Positions 11,222-21,485 of a stretch of 64,000 bases of DNA are shown here, piece after piece. This stretch comes from Corallium rubrum (taxonomy: Eukaryota; Cnidaria; Anthozoa; Scleralcyonacea; Coralliidae). A program made the translations under genes and the position numbers. The notes below the pieces were generated by a model. The model ran no database searches. It had not been told where the DNA came from and saw only the letters and a program-made list of their open reading frames with translations. Position 1 is the stretch's first letter. Every line of letters starts with the position of its first letter. The stretch is taken from assembly GCA_964035015.1 (NCBI GenBank), contig OZ036005.1, positions 6,964,188 to 7,028,187 on the forward strand. Reading direction: 5' to 3'.

Positions 11222-13540
11222 ATGAAAAACCACCTTGTTTTAGCACTTGTTTTTTCTCTACACTGTTTGTGGTCAACGGTAACCGTAGCCCAAAAGCAAA
11301 TGTGTTCGAAAATATTATTCAAGAATATTAATGAGTACGATATGCCATGGATACAAGTAGAAGGCGTTTACGAACTCTCCTCAACTAACGATGGATTCCC
11401 TGTTTATAAGAACACTGTCACAGGTCTGATGTTTTATTACGATCACGACGCAACGCGAGGGATAAAGATTCTGAAATTTGGAGAAAATATTGGGCAAATC
11501 TTTGGACTTTTTGGGATGCTTCGGCAAGACTTTGATCCTACAGATTGGTTAGCTACAGGGGATGTCAACAAGAACGATGTATTTGGTGATGTGGTTACAA
11601 CTTGGAAATATTATTCACCGCTTGAGAAAACGTTCAGAGATGCCTCTCGCAAACTCAAAGCTGTTTGCGTCGACGACGACGTCTTCCGATGTAGCTCCGG
11701 AAAGGTTTATCTCAATGACGTCATAACAGGTTCCGGTTCAAGTGTTCTAAATGACCCGAGGACCGACTTCTTCGATGAACTACAAAACGTCTACTCGGAA
11801 ATTCGACCTGTTTCTAAGCACAACAAACAAAGATGGTTTCTGTATTATCGTAACGACTACTGGCGAGTTGGAACGAATTACGCGGGCACACCCAACGAGA
11901 TTTTCCGTGTGCAAGACTTGGCCTTGAGACCGGAACTCATTACGCAGCAGCGTTGGCAGAAATGGACTGGGACTAAGTGGGCAGATATCGGCAGTAATCT
12001 TAGAGTTCTGTGTCGGGGGATAGCAAACGGTGAGAACAAATGTCAAGGATTCTCGACTTGCAAGAACGGGGGCACTTGTATTTACACAAGGGGCAACGAG
12101 ACTGTGTGTGTTTGTACGAATAAGGCTTATGGAATGTATTGTGAAGAAACAGAGTTATGCTCAGTCCCAGGGATCCCGAGCTCGGCCGTGGACGTTGTTT
12201 TGGCGGGAACACGCCCCGGGGATGTTGCTACACTGTTTTGTACGACCGGCTATAAATCCCTTCCTATAGAGTTTTACATCTGCGAGCGAGCTCGTGGTGC
12301 TGAAAAATGGTATCTGGAGTCCCAAGCAAGTTGTCAAGCTCAACAACCGACATCTACCCCCAGAACTACTACCCCACGGGTATATCCCATTCCTACTGAA
12401 GCGCAGACCACAAAAAAACCCTGGGACAAGTCACTCGACTTTTTAATATTTTTTGGTCCTTGTCTCGCTTTCCAGTTAATCGTCCCTTGTTTCATTTGGC
12501 TTGGCCTAATGATCTCTGCCATGATTCGTGCTTGCAGAAGAACTCAGGCCCGATCGGCCGAAAGGATTGAGGCGGTTGGGAAAATTCAGGCTAAAAAGTA
12601 CAAGACCCTTTTCAGGATGTACTCCGCGTTCCTGAATTTTGCTTTTTGGGCTTGGCTTTGTTTTGTCTGCGCGTGCGCGTCGACTGATTTACAGGAGACG
12701 CACGAGTACTTGTTCTATTGCGCAATTGGAATGTGCTTTTTCTGCGCGATTTTCGTGGCCATCGAGGGATTCTCGTGTCGTGAACGCGTGGCGTTGCAGC
12801 ATGTTGTCACGTGGGAGTACATTACGTCTCTGCAAACAGTCCGTCCTGTCATTGAGATGGAGGTAGAGAGATACGACTGGAAATATGTTCAGAAATCAGG
12901 ATATCGGACCAACCCTAGCACAGGATCACTGGAATATCAACGCGAAGTTCGTCGGAAAGTCGGGAGAAAGTTCGTACGCGAGCAGTTCGTGTTTCGTTCG
13001 TGGAGTGACTCCTCGACACGCGAGAACACGTTCGGAAAGGAGTTGACAATGCTGTGTCTACACGTGGATATTACGTTGGAAGGTGAGACGACCAAGAGGT
13101 CGTTTGAAGAACAGAAGGAAGCTTTGATTCGAAAAACCGAACATTTAAACCCTTGGTATACGTTTTCACGCAAAAACCAAACGCCAGGCCTTCACGATTA
13201 CGTTATTTTATGTCCCGACCATCGGGCTGTACCGTTTTGGATGAAAGAAGAATTCTTTTGGTACGCTACGTTTATTCAACTTTCTTGGATCTACAGATTG
13301 GTTTTTTACTTGAAGACAAAGTTGTCCGAGTATACGGTGCGAAAAGAGGTGTTTGATGATGACCGTGGGACGAGGCAGACTGGTGACGAGCTAAATGACG
13401 TAGGAAACACTAGTTCCCAGGTTACTCAATATCCTGCATCGAGTGTCCAAAACCTTACCCAGCCTCCCAATGACGTCTCTCAGAAGACTCCGTTGATGGA
13501 CAGTGCAAGTGAACAGCAAAATAACTACATGACAATTTAA
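11222..13540 (+). CDS. EGF-Sushi multi-pass membrane protein with TMEM151-like C-terminal part
   Basis: A single uninterrupted frame of 772 codons from the ATG at 11222, chosen because a signal peptide (MKNHLVLALVFSLHCLW) follows at once; the frame extends 36 bp upstream without another ATG. Numbered from this ATG: two similar modules at about 27-149 and 156-264, each with a Y-rich FYYDHD/WFLYYRNDYWR core, a late W and a closing LKAVC/LRVLC; EGF-like 274-307; Sushi/CCP 313-371 (four cysteines); Thr/Pro linker 374-398; hydrophobic segments about 406-435, 471-487, 497-515 and 676-696. The last part, with a YDWKYV block, GLHDY and WMKEEFF...LSWIYRLVF, resembles TMEM151 proteins in order and motifs. 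The acidic tail is probably cytoplasmic. Likely a surface receptor or adhesion protein; function unknown. Confidence 0.9.
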   Translation: MKNHLVLALVFSLHCLWSTVTVAQKQMCSKILFKNINEYDMPWIQVEGVYELSSTNDGFPVYKNTVTGLMFYYDHDATRGIKILKFGENIGQIFGLFGMLRQDFDPTDWLATGDVNKNDVFGDVVTTWKYYSPLEKTFRDASRKLKAVCVDDDVFRCSSGKVYLNDVITGSGSSVLNDPRTDFFDELQNVYSEIRPVSKHNKQRWFLYYRNDYWRVGTNYAGTPNEIFRVQDLALRPELITQQRWQKWTGTKWADIGSNLRVLCRGIANGENKCQGFSTCKNGGTCIYTRGNETVCVCTNKAYGMYCEETELCSVPGIPSSAVDVVLAGTRPGDVATLFCTTGYKSLPIEFYICERARGAEKWYLESQASCQAQQPTSTPRTTTPRVYPIPTEAQTTKKPWDKSLDFLIFFGPCLAFQLIVPCFIWLGLMISAMIRACRRTQARSAERIEAVGKIQAKKYKTLFRMYSAFLNFAFWAWLCFVCACASTDLQETHEYLFYCAIGMCFFCAIFVAIEGFSCRERVALQHVVTWEYITSLQTVRPVIEMEVERYDWKYVQKSGYRTNPSTGSLEYQREVRRKVGRKFVREQFVFRSWSDSSTRENTFGKELTMLCLHVDITLEGETTKRSFEEQKEALIRKTEHLNPWYTFSRKNQTPGLHDYVILCPDHRAVPFWMKEEFFWYATFIQLSWIYRLVFYLKTKLSEYTVRKEVFDDDRGTRQTGDELNDVGNTSSQVTQYPASSVQNLTQPPNDVSQKTPLMDSASEQQNNYMTI

Positions 13541-13709
13541 GACTAACTAAAGCGTTCTATTTATTTTCAGATTGTATACGCATTTAAAATATTTTTGAGT
13601 TATTTAGATTAATTTTCAAATTATATTTATTTTTAAATTGTACACGCGGAACAATTATAATTTAGGATATTAGGCTAGTTATTTTGTTGACATTGGCAGT
13701 GTAACTATA

Positions 13710-13715
13710 AATAAA
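13710..13715 (+). promoter_or_regulatory. polyadenylation signal AATAAA
   Basis: A canonical AATAAA 170 bp after the stop codon of the EGF-Sushi membrane protein gene, in an AU-rich 3' UTR. Confidence 0.6.
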
Positions 13716-14531
13716 GTTGTAAAAAAGCTAGGACTGGTAGCTGGGGGCTTAAACTGTAGTTAAAATATTTTAAAGTTATTTAGGAATTAATTTGCATATA
13801 TCTAATTCCCTGACTATAAACCTTATATTTATGTTCAAATTGTATGTGCTAAACAATAATGAAAAACTTAACTATGAAATGAAAGCTTCGTAGAGAAAGC
13901 TATAGGACCAGCTAGGGCTCCAAACTGCCACTAGATTGCAGTAAAATTTAGGTTAATTTGCATTATCTAATTTGTTTTGATCGAATAAAATCAGTCACGG
14001 TGATTAGTTTTGAGTTTCATTATTAAAGTGCCAACAACAACACCATTTTCATTTAAAATATTGCATCAAAACCCAGCGTGAATCCGAAGAAGTTAATTAC
14101 CAGCTGTACTTTTGAGCTTTCATGTTTACACCATGTTATTGATGTTAAGCATTCATTTTTCGCGCTTTTAAATAAGTAGTTTATATACACTATGAATGTT
14201 CCAAACGTATTATTGTTCATCATTTCCCAAGGTAAAAGAGATCTAATTCTCTTATTTTTTTATTTATATCAACTCAGAAATTTTCCCGCCAAAACTTTCA
14301 GGTCATTGCGTAAAGATCTCCCACAGTGCCAAGAGGGCATTACCGCATTTTTTCTGGACCTCTCATGCAGTAACTAATCAAGGCGCGTCACTTGGCGTAA
14401 TGACCTTCTGAAAACAAGTTTGCCGTATAATTTAATTAATTAATTAATTAAGTTAGTTAGTTAATGGTTTTGGTTCACCGTCACTTCAAGCAAAGCGCAG
14501 TGTCGTGAAGTGCATCTCCGACAAGATAAAT
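13716..14531. other. intergenic, no gene seen
   Basis: AT-rich DNA between two plus-strand genes. The stretches 13737-13810 and 13910-13980 are weakly similar to each other (GCTAGG...TTAATTTGCAT..TCTAATT). It contains a TTAA run at 14433-14452 and the promoter of the next gene by position. Confidence 0.4.
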
Positions 14532-14664
14532 ATGTCCTTTTCAATTAAAGAACGAATTTTGCTACTCGTAGCTGCCTTCAGTTGCTGCGACTATTGTGTT
14601 TCTGCAGATCAAGAGGTGTCTTTTAGTTCCAGTGAAAGCTATTTCATAAGTTATGGGAAAAACA
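14532..14664 (+). CDS. PAN-EGF-fibrinogen-like gene, exon 1 (signal peptide)
   Basis: ATG at 14532 opens MSFSIKERILLLVAAFSCC, a good signal peptide, then the start of a PAN-like domain (DQEVSFSSSESYF). The exon ends at 14664 before GTAAGT in phase 1. The exon at 22080 starts with two bases that complete a Ser codon and continue ALKQHVVDTS, so the phase match supports a 7.4-kb intron. Confidence 0.75.
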
Positions 14665-14875
14665 GTAAGTTTCTCTAAAATAAACCTTGGATAAAAATGA
14701 AGAAGAAAGACCGTGTTGTCCCGTTCACTCCATATAACAATATTTATTGTCTTTTGTTGTCTTTTTTCAATTTTTCTCTCTTTTAATTTCTCAAAACAAG
14801 GATAAAGACAAATCGTCTTTATGAAAATCTTTTTAAAGTAGTAGAATAATTTACTGTGGCTTTGAAACATTTTGG

Positions 14876-14921
14876 CAGTTTATACTCTTTTTGAGATTTT
14901 TATGTATACATCATGAAAATA

Positions 14922-14962
<41 letters not shown>

Positions 14963-14966
14963 GAAA

Positions 14967-15019
<53 letters not shown>

Positions 15020-15956
15020 ATATTTAGTGTTTTTTTCATATTTAGTGTTTTTTTCATATTTAGTGTTTTTTTCATATTTAGTGGGGTTTTTTTATATATA
15101 AAGATATTTAGTGTTGTTTTTTTTTTATTTAGTGTTTTTTTCCGTGTAAGTATTGTGAAAAAAACACTAAATATCTTTATATTATCGCTCGTCTGAGTTA
15201 GAGCTAGGATTTGAGCGCACTTGCGTACCCATCTGGGGAAAACGGCGTGAGTCAGTTAGTCGGTCGGCACATCTAAAACTGTGTGGCTTATTCTATCAGA
15301 TCTAGATGGAATGAAACAAACATTTTAAATACGTATCTTATATATATATATATATATATGTATGTATATATGTTTGTGAAATTCATTACTAATTCATGAG
15401 TTTTGCAGCCAATCCAATTTCAGAAATTACGTCACATGTATACCCCTGTAAACTCCATTCAAACTAAAACCAATGATGCTAACTAGTTACAACCACTAGT
15501 GGATGTATATTCTTCTGATACAACCACTAGTGCTTGTAACTAATTAGCATCTCAATTTCCAAAGCAGGGATTTTTACTATTTATTCATTTCACAAGTTGT
15601 TTACAACACGAGCGGCCGTGTTGTATTGAATATACAATCACGAGCCGAAGGCGAGTGATTGTATATTCAATACAACAAGGACGCGAAAAAAATCCCTTTG
15701 GGATATTGAGATGCCAACTAGTTACAAGCACTAGTGGTTGTATCAGAAGAGTATAATCCACTAGTGGTTGTAACTAATTAGCATCATTGGTTTTAGTTTG
15801 AATGGGGTTTACAGGGGTATACATGTGACGTAATTTCTGAAATTGGATTGGCTGCAAAAGTCATGAATTAGTAATGAATTTCACAAATATATATATATAT
15901 ATATACATTCTATTTTCATGATGCATACGTAAAAATCTCAAAAAGAGTATAAACTG
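14876..15956. mobile_element. nested foldback element with three levels of inverted repeat
   Basis: The outer arms 14876-14935 and 15897-15956 are inverse copies (CAGTTTATACTCTTTTTGAG start). Inside, 15372-15557 and 15704-15887 are a second, nearly perfect inverted pair of about 185 bp containing ACAACCACTAGTG motifs. The centre 15616-15676 is itself a palindrome around CACGAGCCGAAGGCGAGTG. AT dinucleotide runs separate outer and inner pairs. No protein is encoded. It reads as one foldback element inserted between the arms of another. Confidence 0.75.
14926..15016. repeat. AT dinucleotide microsatellite
   Basis: Two TA runs flank a copy of TACATCATGAAAATA, within the outer arm of the foldback. 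A further short TA run lies near 15340-15358. Confidence 0.9.
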
Positions 15957-16030
15957 TTTTGAAAACTATTTTGAAAAAGTCTAAAAGTTAATGAAATTTT
16001 TAAATAAAATCTATACTAATATTGACAAGT

Positions 16031-16362
16031 TTGATAAATTGTACGTATACATGTAGGTACGTATGCGAGCTTGGTGTAATGTAACAGATGTTTGCATTTC
16101 GTCAAGCTCAATTATTCAGAAAGATTTCTGAGCCCCAGACTGGAATGGAATCTGCAACCTTCTGATGATCAGTTAGACGTTGGAACCCCTGTCTGGGGCT
16201 CAGAAATCTTTTCTGATTAATTGAGCTTGAACTAACGTCTACCAAACGTCTGTTACATTATAACAGCAAGCTCGCAAACGTACCACATGCATGCACTACA
16301 CTACACTTATATATACGTACTTATCATATCATTTTAACTATACATCTCATATGAAAACGCTT
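16031..16362. mobile_element. tRNA-derived SINE family A, two inverted pieces
   Basis: 16031-16167 (minus) and 16188-16362 (plus) are inverse copies of a SINE body with TCTGGGGCTCAGAAATC, TTGAGCTTGA, AACGTCTGTTACATT and AAGCTCGC. The minus piece retains part of a tRNA-like head near 16140-16167. The same family occurs at 17561, 26697 and 43908. Confidence 0.65.
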
Positions 16363-17545
16363 AGTGATAGTAGTGATGATGGTGGTGTTGGTGGTAATGA
16401 TGGCAGTACTGGTGTTGGTGGTAATGATGGCAGTAGTGATGACGGTGGTGTTGGTGGTAATGATGGCAGTACTGGTGTTGGTGGTAATGATGGCAGTACT
16501 GGTGTTGGGGATGTTGGTGGTAATGATGGCAGCAGTGATGATGGTGGTGTTGGTGGTAATGATGGCAGTAGTGATGGTGGTGTTGGTGGTAATGATGGCA
16601 GTTCTGGTGTTGGTGGTAATGATGGCAGTAGTGATGGTGGTGTTGGTGGTAATGATGGCAGTACTGGTGTTGGTGGTAATGATGGCAGTAGTGATGATGG
16701 TGGTAATGATGACAGTAATGATGATGGTGGTAATGATGGCAGGACTGGTGTTGGTGGTAATGATGGCAGTACTGGTGTTGGTGGTAATGATGGCAGTACT
16801 GGTGTTGGTGGTAATGATGGCAGTAGTGATGATGGTGGTAATGATGGCAGTACTGGTGTTGGTGGTAATGATGGCAGTAGTGATGATGGTGGTAATGATG
16901 GGAGTACTGGTGTTGGTGGTAATGATGGCAGTAGTGATGATGGTGGTAATGATGGCAGTACTGGTGTTGGTGGTAACGATGGCAGTACTGGTGTTGGTGG
17001 TAATGATGGCAGTACTGGTGTTGGTGGTAATGATGGCAGTAGTGATGGTGGTGTTGGTGGTAATGATGGCAGTACTGGTGTTGGTGGTAATGATGGCAGT
17101 AGCGATGATGGTGGTAATGATGGCAGTGGTGATGATGGTGGTAATGATGGCAGTACTGGTGTTGGTGGTAATGATGGCAGTACTGGTGTTGGTGGTAATG
17201 ATGGCAGTACTGGTGTTGGTGGTAATGATGGCAGTACTGGTGTTGGTGGTAATGATGGCAGTAGTGATGATGGTGGTAATGATGGCAGTACTGGTGTTGG
17301 TGGTAATGATGGCAGTACTGGTGTTGGTGGCAATGATGGCAGTAGTGATGTTGGTGTTGGTGTTGGTGTTGGTGTTGGTGTTGGTGTTGGTGTTGGTGTT
17401 GGTGGTAATGATGGCAGTAGTGGTGTTGGTGGTAATGATGGCAGTAGTGATGATGGTGGTGTTGGTGGTAATGATGGCAGAAGTGGTGGCAGTAGTGGTG
17501 GCAGTAGTGATGGTGGTAATAATGATGATGGTGCTGCTGCTGAAC
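16363..17545. repeat. 27-bp minisatellite, about 1.2 kb
   Basis: The unit is GGTGGTAATGATGGCAGTAC plus TGGTGTT, alternating with a variant ending AGTGATGAT, with some 18-bp and 33-bp units. A short GTTGGT run lies near 17346-17400. Because unit lengths are multiples of three, several frames on both strands stay open. The plus frame would read GGNDGSTGV repeats, but there is no upstream gene signal, so I treat it as non-coding satellite in intron 1. Confidence 0.9.
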
Positions 17546-17560
17546 CTTAGCTTTCCATCT

Positions 17561-17692
17561 GAGTCTCATGTGGCTCAATAGTTAGAGCGTCTAACCGGTC
17601 ATTAAAAGGTTGCAGGTTCGGACCGTGTCTGGGATTCAGAAATCTTTTCTGAGTAATTGAGCTTGACGAACGTCCACCAAACGTCTGTTAGA
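17561..17692 (+). mobile_element. tRNA-derived SINE family A, near-complete
   Basis: A tRNA-like head (TGGCTCAATAGTTAGAGCG as box A, GGTTGCAGGTTCGGACC as box B) runs into the family body TCTGGGATTCAGAAATC...TTGAGCTTGACGAACGTC...CAAACGTCTGTTAG. This copy defines the head for pol III transcription in family A. Confidence 0.75.
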
Positions 17693-17698
17693 TAGGCT

Positions 17699-18018
17699 CA
17701 GGGACGTAGCCAGGATTTTGAAAGGGGGGGGGGGGGCGAAATCAAAATACATTTTTAGGGGTCCGGGAGCATGCTCTCCCGGGAAATTTTGAAATCGAGA
17801 GTCGCTTAAGTTGCCATTTCCTGGCTTTTGGAGGAAGATTTTACAGACTCTAAAGGTTAAAAAACGTCATATAAAATACTCAAAACACGCAAACGTCACA
17901 TAGATACTCAAAATGCATACACTCAGTAGATTGTATACACTGTTTACAGTTTGTTTCCTGACACAATTGATATTTGCATCAGTTTTGTAGTTGGGGGGGG
18001 GGAGCCGCGACTTCCCTG
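17699..18018. mobile_element. hAT-type MITE, second copy
   Basis: Begins CAGGGACGTAGCCAGG and matches the 8789-9149 element in inverse orientation through most of its length. The right end is shortened and closes at CCCTG. Flanks GATAGGCT (17691-17698) and GATAGGTT (18019-18026) form an 8-bp duplication with one mismatch. Confidence 0.78.
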
Positions 18019-18297
18019 GATAGGTTCGTCACGAGTTAATTTTATTTATTTACTGATCTTTAATTTGGCTTGTATGTCGACTTTAAGAATACATTTGTCA
18101 TGAATCTATCCTTACACGTCTGAGAATTGTTGCTTTTACCAATATGACAATTATTATATTTAGATATTGTTGCCACGAAAGTATTTATAAAGAAAAAATT
18201 ACCGCATTGTGTCCCAACACTACGCAATCACCCAGATAGACCATAATGCATTGCGAATTGAAGATGGCGTCGCTATTGGTGAAAAGGTCTATTGCAG

Positions 18298-18390
18298 ATA
18301 GTCTGCGAAGCAGCTGATTGCTGCTCGGGCGCTCCCCCCGGAAGCGCTTCCGGGGGGGGGGGTCGAGCAGCAGTCTGCTTCGCAGACTAT
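18298..18390. repeat. GC-rich perfect-arm palindrome
   Basis: ATAGTCTGCGAAGCAG on the left is mirrored by CTGCTTCGCAGACTAT on the right; inner arms GCTGCTCG/CGAGCAGC and a CCCCCCGGAAGCGCTTCCGG centre add further pairing. The 93 bp could fold as one stem. Similar flanks (ATTGCAG, ATTACAG) hint at insertion. Confidence 0.75.
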
Positions 18391-19043
18391 ATTACAGATG
18401 ATGAAAAACGTTTGTCGATATATGGCGGCGATGACGTAAGGGTGCCCACCTCCAAACAAGCGTTTGCACGCAGGCTAGTTTAACTCCAGCCGAAAGTCAT
18501 TGCCACTCTTGTAGCACTCAAGATTTGCTTTCACCAAAAATCCCTCGTGTACTTGATTTATTAAATTTGCCAACGAAAAAATGTACATTACAAATACGAA
18601 AAAACCCCTACAAAACTAGCCTAGAAAGAAAAATGGCAGGGACACCACAACAGCAATCGCCAATTACCGTGGCGAATGAAATGCCAAATATTACTTATAT
18701 CCCCACTTTTTTTCTATAAGGTTACCAAGCAGTTCTTATACTTTTTTGTATCGATATTAAATTGATGGATTTACAAAACTTGAATATCATGCAGAGCTAG
18801 TGTTTACTTTTCATTAAATTGCCACAGCAAGAGACATGGACATGCTGAGACTTTAAACAGATGTTTCTGCAGGTGCTTAGAACATGCAGAGAAGATCAAT
18901 TAACTGTTATATTCCACCTCAGTGGTTAAAACATTGAATTGAGAGAGCTAAGTGTCATTAGTTCTACCCCCGCCCCCGGACCAATGTATTAGAAGAAAGA
19001 AAATTGAAAATTTCTGTCAAGGAGGGGGGTTGAATAGGGTACG
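18391..19043. other. intron sequence, no feature seen
   Basis: Mostly AT-rich intron of the PAN-EGF gene. No conserved frame or RNA gene is visible. Confidence 0.4.
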
Positions 19044-19536
19044 AAAATACCGTAAAGTTCCCAAAGTAGCGGCCCCTGCATGTTCGGGATTAGCACCCAT
19101 CTGGGCCGCTATATACGTATAGGACAAATACCGAGAACGGAGGCTTAAAGCCGGCGTTCGAGGTATTTAACCGACTTAAAACACGATTGAAGAAGGTTTT
19201 CAAAAAAATAGCCTTGACCGGGTGTCGGGGGACATTGTTATGTCAAACGTTAACGGGATTTTATGAAATAATAAAACTCCAAAGCAGTTTATTAAAAAAA
19301 CTTGAGAAGTACGTGAAGGTTCATTGAACAAATTGGACAATTATAAATTCATAGGGATTATATATATAATCCCCGGGCTTTATGTATATAATCCCTATGA
19401 ATTTATAATGAGGGATTTATAGGATATAAATCCCTCAAAAAAACAAAGAAAACCGACTTGATCGTGTTTTAATTTCGGGTATAGCCGTTACTTTGGGGGA
19501 CCGTTACTTTCGAGAGGCCATTATTTTCCGTGAGCA
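19044..19536. mobile_element. putative Tigger-like TIR remnant with internal palindrome
   Basis: The left end ACCGTAAAGTTCCCAAAGTA plus GCGGCCCC faces a right end containing GCCGTTACTTTGGGGGACCG and GTTACTTTCGAGAGGCC in inverse orientation. Inside, 19338-19410 is a palindrome around ATAGGGATTATATA. Ends are diverged, so limits are approximate. Confidence 0.45.
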
Positions 19537-20076
19537 AAAAAGTGTTGGTATGACAGCTAAATATTTGATATATTTATGATGCAAAAACGAATGACTTACG
19601 GCGCATACACATGATTATTTGGCCGAGTTTGTTTCTGTTTAGGTGTGCAAAGACACAGTGGCTCTGGAAGCTTTTCAAAGTTGTGGGTGTCCTGCGTCTC
19701 GCAGAATGCCATAAACAGGGCCACGCTCTTCAGAGAATATAATAAATAACTAATAACTATATATGCATAACATACACGATAACATCACAAGTTCACAAAA
19801 ACTTCAAGAACTTTAAAAAAAATATTATAAAAAAGGTATTATTATGTATAAAAAAACGAAAAGATGTAATTCGCGTCAACATTCAACAACACCAATTATC
19901 AATTTGTTTAAAATTTGGTAAAATATTGTGGGGGTCCTTCTTATGTAGGGCACCCACAGTCCAGAAAGTGAGGGGGTCTGGACACCCGGACACCTGGACA
20001 CCCGGACACCCGCTGCTTCCAGAGCCCGTGCAAAGACACGAATCTGAAACAGAAGCTTTAATCAAACTCACTGAAT
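19537..20076. other. intron sequence, no gene seen
   Basis: AT-rich, with a short GGACACCCGG-type repeat near 19979-20012 (four CCGGACACC-like steps). No coding signal. Confidence 0.4.
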
Positions 20077-20679
20077 ACAAGACAAGACAAGACAAGACAA
20101 GGCAAGGCAAGGCAAGGCAAGGCAAGGCAAGGCAAGGCAAGGCAAGGCAAGGCAAGGCAAGGCAAGGCAAGGCAAGGCAAGGCAAGGCAAGGCAAAGCAA
20201 GGGCAACGCAACGCAACGCAACGCAACGCAAGACAATACAATACAATACAATACAGTACAATACAATACAATACAATACAATACAATACAATACAATACA
20301 ATACAATACAATACAATACAATACAATACAATACAATACAATACAATACAATACAATACAATACAATACAATACAATACAATACAATACAATACAATACA
20401 ATACAATACAATACAATACAATACAATACAATACAATACAATGCAATGCAATGCAATGCAATGCAATGCAATGCAATGCAATGCAATTCAATGCAATGCA
20501 ATGCAATGCAATGCAATGCAATGCAATGCAATGCAATGCAATGCAATGCAATGCAATGCAATGCAATGCAATGCAATGCAATGCAATGCAATGCAATGCA
20601 ATGCAATGCAATGCAATGCAATGCAATGCAATGCAATGCAATACAATACAATACAATACAATACAATACAATACAATAA
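20077..20679. repeat. blocky pentanucleotide microsatellite
   Basis: A continuous period-5 array made of homogeneous blocks in order: CAAGA (20078-20098), CAAGG (to about 20195), CAACG (about 20204-20230), CAATA (about 20234-20440), CAATG (to about 20640) and CAATA again. Period 5 leaves several frames open on both strands; these are not genes. A related array lies at 48100-49320. Confidence 0.95.
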
Positions 20680-20799
20680 AAAAGACAAGTTACAAATACG
20701 TTATAAACAACAAAAGTGTTAAGTGAGTTAGATAAGGGAGCTAGCGAACAGACTCTAAGTCCCAACTAGGCCAACCCTTGCATACACTACTAAAATAAA

Positions 20800-21185
20800 G
20801 AAACTAGTAAGGAGTAAGTAAGTAAGGACTGGGGGCTAATCATCCTTACTTGCAGCCAGTGGCTGAATTGCAAAGGACGCAGATCAACGTGGCCGTGTCG
20901 AGGCATATCAAGGCGCTCGAAGCAGCCGCCAGCGACACAGTTCAGACCACGGATCACAGCTGAGATGTTAGGTGTTGATTTTATGGAGGGAGGAAAACCG
21001 GAGAACCCGGCGAAAAACCCTCGAAGCACAGGAGAGATCAACTACAACTCTACTCACATGAGTCCAAGCCGGACAATGGGGTCATTCCCAAGCGGTCACC
21101 CATTAAGCCATAAGCGGGCTTAACTATTGGTGAGAGGCAGCACGCTAACAGCACACGCCACCCGTGCTCCCCTTAGAGATTTGCG
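20800..21185 (-). mobile_element. 5S rRNA-derived SINE (SINE3 class), minus copy
   Basis: Read on the minus strand the head contains CACCAATAGTTAAGCCCGC and ATGGGTGACCGCTTGGGAAT, matching the internal-promoter half of 5S rRNA (box A, IE, box C region). The body then has CCTGTGCTTCGAGGGTTTTT, TTTTCCTCCCTCCATAAAAT and a Deu-like tail. The plus-strand copy at 22691 shares head and body. The head end abuts a LINE fragment. Confidence 0.8.
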
Positions 21186-21326
21186 AGAATACAGATTCCC
21201 AGCAGCAGAAAGGTCTGCCTGTACTCCTACACTTAGGACACACAGTCTACCACGTTCCCATTCTATCGATCAATATCGAAGACAATTTCTAGTCAGTTAG
21301 TAAAATAGAAATTGTACAACTGAGAT

Positions 21327-21485
21327 TTAAAGGAGGAGAAAGTATCTGATTGACGAATTACAAGTGGTAGCTAAGTTATTCCAAAGTCGAACAATGCGAT
21401 TAAAAAAAGAGTCTCTGAACAGTGATGTACGAAAACGGTGAATTGGACGAAGATTAAAATTAGAAACAGAGCTTCTGGTGCGGCC
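21327..21485 (-). mobile_element. LINE ORF2 C-terminal fragment
   Basis: Minus-strand translation gives GRTRSSVSNFNLRPIHRF, then RTSLFRDSFFNRIVRLWNNL, the typical C-terminal end of reverse transcriptases of L2/CR1/Jockey-type non-LTR retrotransposons. The rest of the element is missing; the 3' UTR probably runs to about 21190. The open frame extends upstream to 21833, but that part is not recognisably LINE. Confidence 0.7.

Noticed and set aside
16347-17581. Several open frames of 328-419 codons on both strands
   Set aside because: All arise from a tandem repeat with unit lengths divisible by three; no start context, domain or splice support.
19883-20765. Long frames of CIALH, CIVLY, NAMQC or NTIQY repeats
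   Set aside because: Pentanucleotide microsatellite translated in every frame.
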